From the NCBI GenBank assembly GCA_963969345.1, contig OZ017769.1, positions 7,567,725 to 7,631,724 of the forward strand: a stretch of 64,000 nt of DNA. The letters are read 5' to 3'. A program made the translations under genes and the position numbers. This DNA comes from Turbatrix aceti (taxonomy: Eukaryota; Nematoda; Chromadorea; Rhabditida; Panagrolaimidae). This document shows positions 35,358 to 46,113 of the stretch, in pieces (the stretch's first letter is position 1; the number at the start of each line of letters is the position of its first letter). The notes beneath the pieces are model-generated. The model saw only the letters and a program-made list of their open reading frames with translations. It had not been told where the DNA came from and did not search any database.

Positions 35358-37214
35358 ATGACTGATCTCCTGAACAAGACGTATATCCGCCGGCTTTTCG
35401 ATAAGTTTACAGCCAAGAATCACGATGACGACTTCATCGACCGCCTCAACTACGTCATGTTCAGCAAGATTCTGAGTCTGTCGGCTGTGATTATACTGGC
35501 CAAGCAGATAGTCGGTCAACCGATCCAGGTGAGTAATCAGTGTGCATGTTTTGATGTTTGCCCCCTTCCCCGTGCTCCCGTGCTTTGCCGTGATTCACCA
35601 GACATTTTTTTGCGTAACCTGTCTGCAAGGAGTAGTAGTGCATGATGCAGTGCCGCCTCTTACTCATTCACATCGGTTCTTGCCTTTTTACACCCCCTGT
35701 CTGCGCCTATACCCTTCCCCGCCAGTCCCAGTCCAGTCGGAGGGGCTTTGTTTAAAAGCCGTCGCATCACGACCAGTCGCATTTCTTTCTCGAACGTTCA
35801 AATGAATCCATGAAATGGGTTTTTGTCCCTTCGGTGGTACCGTACAGGCTTTCTGTGACCTTTGTTGACTTGCTTTGATCCGGGGATTGCAATGGCACGT
35901 CCCCTTTTGTGTTTTGTTCGGAAATGATTTTTTGTGCTAACCAAAAAAGGTTTGTTTCAGTGCTTCATCCCCGCCGAGTACAAGGTATGTTTTATTTAAC
36001 GCCCGCTCGTCCGAAAAACCAACTTGGATGATTTTAGGGTTCATGGGAAAGTTACATCGAAACGTATTGTGCGTTAAACATTTTTTTTTTAAATTGCGCT
36101 AACATCCGATCCCGACTTTCAGGCTTCATCGAAAACACGTATTACGTTAACGCGTCACAGCCCCCGTTTCCGTCGCCCGTGCAGCGCAGAGGCCAGGAAC
36201 TGCTCTACTACCAGTGGACCCCTTTCATCTTTGTGCTCCTTGCCGTCATCGCTTACCTGCCGAAGCTCTCTTATTCAGTTGCACTCCACTTTTCGCGTAG
36301 GTTTTTTTAGAACACAAAAATTAACACAAACGCGTTGTTTTTTTTCAGCTGTTCGATCGGTGATGATCAATGACATTATCCGTTATGCTTGGAGCAATTC
36401 AAAGGCATACCGGAGCTCCGGTGATAGAGACGGTAACATAACGGCTCGAGAAATTTTGTTTTTTATACACAGCTGAATTTCAGACAAAGATGACACGCGG
36501 CTGCTTCACAAAACGGCTGAAAACGTGATGAAGCGCATCAATGCACGCGAAAAGGATGTTTCCTCTACCGATACTATTTTTGGATCGATTCTTGGAATAT
36601 CGTACTTTACAATGAAATTACTCATGCTGCTCGCCGCTTTTATCAACTTGCTCGTCATTAAGCACTTTCTCAAGGCAGAAAGCATCTTCTGGGGCTTCAA
36701 GTTGTTCAAAGACCTGGTTTCCGGTCGGGACTGGCGTGAAACCGGATTTTTTCCCAGAGTCACGTTCTGCGACGTTCAAACCCGTGACATTGGACAGATC
36801 CGGCCTCACACCGTTCAATGCGTCATTCTGCTGAATATGTTCATTGAAAAGATTTACCTATTTTTGTGGTTCTACATTTTGGTTGTTGGTGCCTGCACGA
36901 TCATCAACTTGCTCTACTGGGCGTTTTCTGCGGTCAGCAAGAAAACATTGGTCAAGAATGCTCTCAAGGAACATGGTAAGTTGCCCAAAGACGATAATAT
37001 CGACAGTGATATCGCCGCGTTTGTCAACGATAACCTCAAGTTGGACGGATTTGTGACTCTCAAGCTCATAGACTCCAACTGCGGATACCTGGTCATGGCA
37101 GAAGTCTGCCAGAGTTTGTTTAAAAAGTTTAAGGACCAAAGATATTCAAGGCAAGCTGATCCAGAGCCTCTGGAAACGAGCACGAGCGTTGATGGCAGAG
37201 AGTCTTCTTTGTGA
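35358..37214 (+). CDS. Innexin D
   Basis: Exons 35358-35528, 35961-35984, 36038-36068, 36123-36296, 36349-36432 and 36484-37214 encode 404 residues. Diagnostic segments are IQCFIPAEYKGSW, CFIENTYYVNAS, YYQWTPFI, TGFFPRVTFCDV and VQCVILLN, four loop cysteines and four membrane helices, ending with DGFVTLKLIDSNCGYLVMAE. Exon 2 is only 24 bp and exon 3 is 31 bp. The intron that splits the C-terminal region of innexin C after VLT is absent here, so the final exon is continuous. The tail is Glu/Ser-rich. The product is predicted to form gap junctions or hemichannels in the plasma membrane. Confidence 0.9.
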
Positions 37215-37857
37215 TCTGGAAGACATTTTTTGTGACTGGACTGCCAGTTTTTTTCTTTAATGTTTTTTTTATTGTAAAGGAAAATATATGCATGTTTTTT
37301 GTTATGCACTATAACGTAACCACTGCACCGTTACTCACATGATTGCTAAATACTTTTAAGATTTGTTTTGTTTTTTGTGTTGTGTGCATTCAAAATAAAA
37401 CACAGACTTGCACTTTTAACACTTTCACTCACATACATAACTGTCGGTCGTTGTCCTTTTAATAAGTTCGTTGAATGGCTAATAAACTGATTTTCGAGCA
37501 TTTAACTAACTAACAGTGCACACTGTCTTCATCTGTTAGAAACCAACACACTGATTTGTTGCAACAAACCACGGAGCCACCGGGATCGAGCTTCACGTAC
37601 GCGTACGTCAGCGAAATATGTACATAAATTCCCATTTGTTCAGTCGATCACGGCGTGTATACAATTTCTGCGCCCGGATATCCGTTAGCGAGCATCAGCA
37701 GCGTGATTTTTGTTCTGACGCGTCGCGTTTGAATTTACGTTGCTCACCGTGCCGTCCGTTATCGTGTTTTTCGTGTCCTGAAACTGACTGAGTTACGCGT
37801 GCCTCTGATCTGGGAATGAACGAATGACGCGCTGTTTTTTTTCCAGGGTTAATCACG
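37215..37857. other. Intergenic between innexins D and E
   Basis: 640 bp holding the 3' end of innexin D and upstream DNA of innexin E. A TTTTTTTTCCAG acceptor ends 11 bp before the innexin E ATG, suggesting a 5' untranslated exon. Confidence 0.5.
37394..37399 (+). terminator. Poly(A) signal of innexin D
   Basis: AATAAA 180 bp past the stop codon at 37214. Confidence 0.45.
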
Positions 37858-39775
37858 ATGCTACCAGGCATCGATCATGTGCTCAAAAATGTCAGAGCCA
37901 AGTACGATGACGACATTGTCGATCGCTTCAATTACCTGTACTCAACGAGTGTTATGAGCATTTTTGTCTTTATCATCGGCGCCAAGCAGTACGTCGGCGA
38001 GCCTCTTCAATGCTGGCTTCACGCTGAGTTTAAGGATTTTTGGGAATCGTACATCGAGAATTACTGTTTTGTCGAGAATACCTATTTTGTCAATCCTGCG
38101 GTACCTTTGATGCCTGATTTTGCAAAACGAGGTTTGGATACACTTTTTTTTTAGTCTTCTTCGAAAAAGTTAATCATCCAAAAAATTTCAGAAGGAATGG
38201 AACTACTGTACTACCAGTGGGTGCCGATTGTGCTCATCTTCCAGATGCTCATCTTTTTGTTCCCGAAAGCCTTCTGGAGCGCGTTCAACTGGAAGACAGG
38301 CATCCGCGTGCGGAATCTCATCGAAGAAACAAAGAAGCGTGCCGGTCAGATGCACGATGAATACAACGGCGACTACTCCTCGGCAATGCAGTACATCCAT
38401 CGCGGTCTTCACTACAATCGTCTGCGTGCTCGCTACAGCCGATTTTGGGGCAGGTACTACATTTGTCACGTCACAGTCATCTACATAATTTTCAAGTTTC
38501 TCAACATTGTCAATACCGTCGGTCAGCTCATCTTCATGAATCACTTTTTGAATACGCAGTACACCTTCTGGGGTTACGGTATCCTCAAGGATATCCTCGC
38601 CGGCCGATCTTGGCGTAATTCCGGACATTTTCCTCGCGTGAGTTTTTTCTAAATACATGGAAAATAAACATCTGGCGTCTTTTTTGTAGGTCACAATGTG
38701 CGATTTCTATCAGCGCGACGACACGAGCAGCAGGCCGTTTGTCCACACAGTGCAGTGCGTGCTGGTGCGTTTCTTTTTTTATTGCCCGGGGTTCTGAAGA
38801 TTCTAGCTGATTTTTCAGATGATCAACACGTTCAACGAGAAAATATACATTTTCCTGTGGTTCTGGATGTCGTTCATGAGCATCATCAATATCTTGAATT
38901 TCATTTATTGGATCGTTATCACTTTCTGGGGCGGCTATAAGCGCGCATTCCTCCGACATCACCTGGTAAGCGAAGGATGAGTGACGAAAGAACGGGTAGC
39001 AAAAGGGGTTCTTGCTCAGTCGGACGGTTGTAGCTCATTATGCTTCGTAGACTCTAGTCTAGGGGATCATCATAACAAGAACGCGTAGCTTGGGGACTGA
39101 ACTTCAGACGCGACTTCAGAAGGTTTTGGGATTTTTTTTCTAACTTACTGCGCCACGCGCGCAGTTTGTTTCCACGTGCGGGTGTCAGTTCGTTGAGATA
39201 ACAGGCTTTGATTTTTTTAGCAAATGGTGGTCAACGAGTACACAGAAGAAGAATTCGAAGATTTCATGGAGGAAATCATGGTTGCGGACGGCTTCACGGC
39301 TCTTCGCATGCTCGCAGCGTCGACAAACGAAATCATCATGTCAGAGATTGTCTGCAGCATGTTTTTGTCTTTCCGAAATATGCGCAGGCCGCTGTCTTTT
39401 GAGATGGACGAGAACGGCAAGATTATTTACAGCGGAAAAAAAGTTGAGTACGACGACCTTCTCGCGTGCATCCGACGCAATCGCTCTCACAAGGGTGTGC
39501 CTTCGAACGGCAAGAGCAAGAGCCAGTCGCCTACCGGCAAGCCGGGAAAGCATTGCGTCACCTTTGCTGATCCCCTGGTTGAGAACGGTAATACCCCTCC
39601 GACCCCGGCTCCGGCCCCGGCCCCGACCATTGACGAAAAGGAGCAGGCTTCTCAGGCTCTGCCCGCACCGGATGTCCCTATCACTGCTGCTCCGGAGGCG
39701 TCAACCGTCGAAATGCCGCCGACCGAGGAAGAAGGCACCGCAGATGCCCTCCCCGTGAAACAACCCATCGAGTAA
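37858..39775 (+). CDS. Innexin E
   Basis: Exons 37858-38131, 38192-38637, 38690-38764, 38819-38965 and 39221-39775 (phases 1, 0, 0, 0) encode 498 residues. Family marks: LQCWLHAEF, NYCFVENTYFVNPA, YYQWVPIVL, SGHFPRVTMCDF and VQCVLMINTF, with four loop cysteines and four helices. The C-terminal domain has FMEEIMVADGFTALRMLA. A long disordered tail of about 110 residues follows, including a PAPAPAPAP stretch and alternating acidic and Pro/Ala segments. It differs from C and D in having loop 1 in a single exon. It is the largest protein of the cluster, and the tail is a likely site of cytoplasmic regulation. Confidence 0.9.
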
Positions 39776-40058
39776 CAACCAACGAGCCGAGTGAGTTGAG
39801 CAATGCAATGACTGACAAAACAATGAACTGTTAATCTTGAAAATATCACCATCACATGTGTAATTCTTTTTGTTTGATTTTTTTGATTCTAAAAAATCTG
39901 ATTTAAAAACTACTTTTAAAAAACTTGAACGGTTTGACGAACAAAATTTTGTACAAGTTGCTTTTTGCTTTAATTTGTGATTATTAACGTAAAAACAATG
40001 TTGAGACGGTAGACTCGACATAAAAAGTACCTTGTGGGAAGCCCGACAACGAGGAGGG

Positions 40059-43000
40059 TCACCAGTCGCTGTCGAACGTGTTTTGCCTTCGGGAGAGGCC
40101 GCCGTTGAATCGCGGCAGGCTTTCGTCGCCGTAGGCAAGGCTCTGACGCTTCCTGCGAGCAGACATGAGACGAGAAGCCTTCCTCGTCGAACTGGTGTCG
40201 ATGTCGACAGAATCGCGAGCAAAGCAGCAGAAACAGATGTTGTAGACGAGCTCGCAGAAGAGAATGCACACCTCCATCATCGTGATCACCGATACACCCA
40301 TCCAGAGACCGAGCTGACCGCCGAAATCAGAAAGCAGGTTCGGCAGGCCGTAGGCTTCGCTCTCGAGCAGGGATTCATAGTTGAGCTGCTCGAAGTAGAC
40401 CTCGATGAGCGCTCCCTGCTCGCGGAAGAACTGCAGGCACTGATAGGGCGAAAGGCCTTCGTCGCAGTTTGAGAGACTCGCCGTGCTCGAAGGCCATCGC
40501 GCGCAGCTGAATGACACGCTGTACACTTCTTGCCTGAAAAAACGGGTAAACAAGGCTGTCTAGGCTGTGGAAAAGGCATACGTGCATGGTTGAGGACACG
40601 AACAACGATTTTGCACCGCGTGTTTCATCTGCTCCCGGAGACACACTCCTGAAACCGTCTTTTAACACGAAAACACTCAACAAAACGTACGAAGTCTCGG
40701 ATCGTCGACCGGGCAATTGGAAGAGTTTTTGTACCGCGGAAATCTCGGATCGCCACATCCGCACCTGTCGACCAGGTAGCGCTGAATACAGGAGCGCTGG
40801 CATCCCTGGAAAAACAAAAACAATTTGAAAAAAAACAATTTTGGTCTCCTACCTCAGTCGAATATTCCTTGTCGGTGTAGATGAATTCCTCGTCTTTTGC
40901 GTCAACTGAGCACTCGCCGTAGGGCGCGGGAAGGCGTTCCACGCGCTTCATGCGGATTCCAAAGCTCGAAACAAATCCGGTGGGCGCCGAGTAACCGTGC
41001 GTGTCTGGGAAAGGTTGTTCCGTGGGATTGTGCACTAACACCCGGACGCCAGCGGCTTCGGTGGTTGGAAGGTAGTCGGAAATGTTTACGAAAACCTAAA
41101 AAAAAAATTTTTTAATATTTTTAGACAGGTGATATGCACCCTACCTCAAATCGAAGACCATAAGACGATCCGGAGCGCTCAGATACGTGGTTTGTGGACA
41201 TGTTGTAGTTGAAGGTGAAACAGTTGCCAAAAGAAGGGTCGATGTAGACGTCAAAATCGCTGAAATAGACAAACTTGATAAATACGCTCGATCGAATTTA
41301 TAAAAAACGAACGTGTCAATGGCGCATTGCCGCCCGTTGAACGAGCACTTGGTGATAAACTCCCGCTTCGAGTAAGACAATGCAGCTTTTTCCTCCGGTT
41401 TCAGCGACGCCACTGCAAAGACCAGGTTTTCGGCAGCGGTCGCCCGAATGGCGACGGGATCGCTGACGCCCTTGAATCCGTATGCCTCGTCTTTTTCCTC
41501 CTGATTGAGCGGAACAGGGACCTCAGTGGTCGTAATTTCCCAGATCCGGGGGATCCGGTTGCCGAACGACAGGTGTTTGACGCTTTCTAAAAGTTCAGTG
41601 GACGTTCCATTGTCGTTCTCAAATGGCTGCACGTCTGTCGATTCTTCGTCGATTCTGACGCACATTCTGGAATGTGTTTTGTTCTTTAAAAACTGCATTT
41701 TCCCAAAAAAAAAGTGCAGTGCCCTTTCCCCAAACGGTTTCAAAAAATCTCTGACATGATAGTCATCAATCTGGCGTTCAGTGCGAGCCTTGCAGTTTTT
41801 TTTGTCAACGCTCCGTCATTTCGACATCCATCCCCGGACGTTCGATAAAGACGCCAGGGGCATGAAAAGGCCATCAGCTGACTGCCGACTGGTCTTCGTC
41901 GCCGTCGAAGGGCCTAAGTACTTGTGACGACAACGCCTCCTCCAGCCAAGAAGGCAGATAACGTCCCCCGGGAGAGTCTGATGTGATACAACTACTCGTT
42001 CTCCACTCCGCTCGTAAACATGGCCCACAAATAATTTGTACATACAAAGGTTGAGTTTTTGACTGCTGGTCTTGGTCTTGCCCCGTCTCAGACGGACAAT
42101 CGGCAATTCCTAAGTGCTTGTGGACTTCTGCCAGAAAAAAAAGAAGCGAACACGTGCACGACCTAATTAGGAAGTAGTGGTCGTTTTTAAACTTGTTAAG
42201 TTAAAAAAAATTAAACTTGAACGTCAAAAGTCTCCAGGAAACCACTTCCTCATTTTTGAACGAAAAACGCAGTCAATAATCACTTCTAAGTCCCCCTGCA
42301 AAAAATGTAAATAAAAAAATATTTGCACAGTTTTAAGTCTTAAAAAGTTAACATGCCATCGGTTTTACCCACCCGCAGCCATAAATAGCCGTCTTATTTT
42401 TTTGAGCAGTTCACTTATACATTTTCCATCCATAAATCAAAAAAAAGCAGGCCCAAATGTGTCAGAGGTCCCTCTCCCTCCCTCTCCTGTCAGCAAGAAA
42501 AGTACGCGGTTCTGAGGTGATTAGAAATGAATGCGTGGCGCCGTGATTGACGCCTGCGGCACGCACGCGACCGGGAGGTGGCTAGCATAAGCCCAGCCAT
42601 TCACGGGCCCCGCTGATTCCGGGAACATCTCTGGTGACCCTGCTGCTGTGGAATCAGTCCCTAACATACATAAGTCGGCGGTTTTTTTCAGAAAAACCGT
42701 GTTTGCGACTTACTTGATAACGCTGGCGCAGACACAGGGCAATTTTCCCTGATGCTCGGTGTAGACGCAGTCGCCGAGAGGCGAGCACTTATGACACCCT
42801 CTTTCGGACCACATCTTTGGCTGGTAGCAGGGCCAGAGTTGTCCGTTTTTCCGGTTGTAAAAACAAAGGCAAATGCTGCTGTTTGACGCTTCCTGAAATA
42901 AGTCAAGGGCGGTTGACCTCAAAAAAACTTGTTTTTTTTCAAAGACCAAGATTTTTACAAAGGAAACAGCGTTGACGTGATAGGCAAAAAAATTTAAAAT

Positions 43001-44518
43001 AGTCCATGCCTACCTTGAAGGCTTCACAGATGTTGTCACCGTCGCAGTGGCAGCCAGAATACACGGCTATCAGCCCGTCGTAGCGGTTGTAGATCTTGTC
43101 ATAGACCTTGTTAACCTGCTTCCGTATCCTGACGACCTGATTGAGTGGCTTGCTGTCATCCGCGGGGGTCTTAGAATAGCTGTAGGTAGGCGCCCTCACG
43201 GCCAGGCACTTGGGCCCGTGGCAGAGACACTCACGCTCGTCCTCGGCCCAGGCGCCCGATCGCCGCCTCGTGTGCTCCCGGCACTCACCCTGCCACGAGC
43301 ACTGCCGGCAACCGGAGTGCTTCCACGCGTGTTGTTGCGCGCAATACGCCTCCGAAGGCTTTGCGTCCTTCGGAGCCGCGCAGAGACAATCCTCGCTGCC
43401 GGTGGTGTTGTAGGTACACTCGAGCGATGGATCAATGGCCCACGAACACGTGCAAGAGGCCTGGAAGAGCGCGATGGGCCACTGGCCTTCCAGCTCGTCA
43501 AAGTCGACGCCGAGACAGAATCCGTCTCCGAGCTCCCCTTTTTTGCACAGACAGGGAAGGCCCTCGGGGGAGCCCCCAGACTGATCCTCGCAGACCCCAG
43601 AAGCCGGACAGAGACACTCTGTTGGCCGCCAATGGGCCTGGGGAGCGCACTCGTACGTGTGTCCGTGGGTCGGGCTGTACGCGCAGTAGCAATCATCGTC
43701 ACCGCTGCCGTCGGCGAAGTACATCCCTTCCATCGACGGCGAACAGCGCACTGACGCGATCTGGGGTTTTTGATCGGTTGACGAACCTTCAGGTGATCGT
43801 TTTCGTCGCTTGGATTCGGTCGCGACCTGTTCGATGGCGTTGTCGAAGGCTACGAGCTAAAAAAACGATAATGTGCGTAAATGCATTTTTTATAATACCT
43901 ACCGTAGCCCTCACAGAACCCAGCGACCTGGCTAGGCTGTTTTTGTAGGGGTTGAGGTTGCACACCTGAAGTCAAGTCACCATCTCACAAACAATCGCCT
44001 GGAGACCAAAACCTACAGTAACACTGGGGAAATCAATTTTCTCAAATTTGAGTTCTACGCCGACGATTATGTCATTGCGAAAAAAACGCTGGATGATAAG
44101 CACGGCCTGGATCGAGAAAGCGATGAGGCACGTGAAAAACAAAAGCAGCCAGAGGACCCGTTTGACCGAGTTCGGCGCTGTGTACACCCTCGGGATGCCG
44201 TGGGCGCTGTAAAAAGTCCCGGTAAACCCCACACAGCTTAAGCAAGGCTGGCACGTACCTGGTGTGTTCGGCAAAGTCGTAAAGAGCGTTCAAAACTCGG
44301 TCGTACATGTTGGGTGCCTTTCTGGACGAAATTCCGAGAGATAACCCGTCGTGCTGGAAATCGGATGGCTCCTTTTCATTACCGTTCGAGACAGGAGGCG
44401 GATCTGCGTTGCCAAAACCGGAAGCACCGTTGACGCTGCCTGCGTGGTGGTGACGGAGGTTGTTGGGCCGGTGGTGGTTGTGGTGGGGGTGCATTTCGTC
44501 GAATGTGACATCGCTCAT
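40059..44518 (-). CDS. DEG/ENaC sodium channel subunit with tandem Cys-rich modules
   Basis: Eleven exons (44259-44518, 44017-44206, 43903-43965, 43014-43856, 42714-42892, 41313-41666, 41145-41259, 40853-41095, 40691-40805, 40582-40648, 40059-40533) join without phase conflict into 967 residues. Family landmarks in order are the cytosolic AHGIPRV gating motif (about 87), TM1 (105-128), FPSVTVCNLNPYK, CSFNGRQCAID and DPSFGNCFTFN, CGCGDPRFP, RCSCPQPC, RWPS, and TM2 (about 884-912) starting GLWMGVS, which contains the selectivity-filter position. The region 205-515 is a large insertion with three W...C..CS..G.C...CLC modules. RRKR at 188-191 fits a furin site. The protein is likely a trimeric sodium-selective channel in the plasma membrane. 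The N-terminus is His- and Asn-rich. Confidence 0.9.
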
Positions 44519-45200
44519 CTTTTGGGTCGTTTTGGCAGCTCCGTAAGGCAGCGGCAGGAGACGGGTTACGACACAGAGACACACACACACACGTATACAC
44601 AAAATAACAGACCGGGTAATAAATGTGGTAGGAAAGGGGGACAAATGACTCCTGGATCCTTGACTCGGCTCGCTCGGCCTATGGTCTTTTGTCGCTCGAC
44701 TCAGAGCATAAGCGGGAAAGGAGGGCATGGCACAGCCTCCGGGCACCGGGCACCGCCTTCGGGACCGAAGACTGGGCCAGCAGACAGCGATGACAACTCG
44801 GGACCCGGCCGGGGTCCCCTGTCGCATCGACAAGTTGTCTCGCCAAAGCGGGCGAACCAAAAAAAATCTCATGCATTATTTCATTTGCGTGCCAAATACC
44901 TGAAATTCAATTTCAGCCGAAATTCAAAAATCTAAATCTGGTCTTCCAGCGAAAAAAAAAACAAAAACAAAAAACAGTGCTTTGAAGCCTAATTTTAATT
45001 ATTCCTCCTAATTAGGGGCCTAATTCCCTAATTAATTACTTTTTAGACCACCCCGACAAATTTCAAAGATTCCTTGACTGGCTGGCATGCCATCGAGAAT
45101 GCTTTCTTCCAATGTTAATTTCCTTCAAATTTCCAAGCTGTCTGTCGGGTGCAGAAATAAACGTTCTTTTTTCACCGATTCGGTAGCTGAGCTGACAACC
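44519..45200. other. Upstream region of the DEG/ENaC gene
   Basis: 680 bp between the DEG/ENaC start (minus) and a tentative plus-strand gene. It contains a short CA-rich run at about 44577-44595 and an AT-rich patch at 44990-45040. No gene seen. Confidence 0.45.
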
Positions 45201-45510
45201 ATGGCGCGGCCATATCCCCACTCACCTCTGACTGACAGATTCTCGCCGACCTCGACGCCCAGGATCGTTGTTCCGCGGAGGTACCGGCCCTTCGACGGCC
45301 CCCGCGTTCATCCACAGACCTGGTTGATACTTGCGCAGGGCGATATGGACGTCCTCGACTTTGCGTGGCCCAGACAGGTGAGTTGCGCAGAAACAAAGGT
45401 GACATGACAGGACGGATAGCTTTCAGGCGATCGTACCCGAACGCCAGCAGATCAAACACTCACCACCCCCTCCCCGAGGGCCAACGTCCGGTGGACAGGT
45501 CGCTGACTGA
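45201..45510 (+). CDS. Tentative small two-exon gene, function unknown
   Basis: An ATG in a good context (ACAACCATGG) opens exon 45201-45377, and a 49 bp GTGAGT...TTTCAG intron leads to exon 45427-45510, giving 86 residues. The product is basic and Pro/Arg-rich (IVVPRRYRPFDGPRVHPQ, SPPPPRGPTSGGQ) and lacks membrane segments or known motifs. The frame is open upstream to 45087, so an earlier start is possible. An AATAAA at 45570-45575 follows the stop by 60 bp. The splice sites, composition and poly(A) signal support it. Lack of any family match and high GC keep confidence low. Confidence 0.4.
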
Positions 45511-46113
45511 CGAATCACTGCCCTTTAGGCTTTTCACTGGCCACATCCTTGTTTTTTAACCCAAAATTAAATAAAAAGTCAAAATTAACACATTTTTTGT
45601 TCAAATGAACCAAATGTTATGTATGTAAAAATGCATTAGTAGAAAGTAAAAAAATTTGATAGATAAAACACTTTAGTCATACTTTTACTAAAAAAACGAA
45701 CTTCGAATTATTTCTTCCGGCGCCGGACGCGCTGCAACCTGCTCGGGGCCACAAAATCGTTGACTGCACTGCACGTCAATTCCCGTACAGTAAAAAGTAA
45801 AAAGATGACGATTAAATACAGTAAAGAAAGTAAAAACAAAAAAGAAAGTCGATTTTTTTTGAAAATCTTTTTTTTTTGAAAAAATCGACTTTCGAATGTT
45901 TTTCTGGCCGGCTAAAAATATTGAGGCCGGCTTGCGGTCGGTATGCACGCAGGCCGCGTCGACTTTCGCGGCCGGATTTTATGCCTTGATCAGCTCACGA
46001 GAAATTTGAAATTTTATAACCCCAAACACGTCCACTTTGCTTGGATGTTCAAAGAATACTTGTTAGTTCTCAACAAAAACAATTCATTTTATCTGATGCA
46101 CACCGTAACAAGT
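45511..46113. other. Convergent intergenic region
   Basis: 600 bp between the tentative small gene and the INTS9 stop codon, both running towards it. It contains the poly(A) hexamer at 45570 and a hairpin at 45844-45893. Confidence 0.5.
45844..45893. repeat. Perfect 15 bp inverted repeat
   Basis: GAAAGTCGATTTTTT at 45844-45858 is the exact reverse complement of AAAAAATCGACTTTC at 45879-45893. The loop is 20 bp. Confidence 0.8.

Noticed and set aside
36976..36981. GTAAGT within the last exon of innexin D as a donor
   Set aside because: No acceptor restores the conserved C-terminal region, whereas reading through keeps the innexin motif intact.
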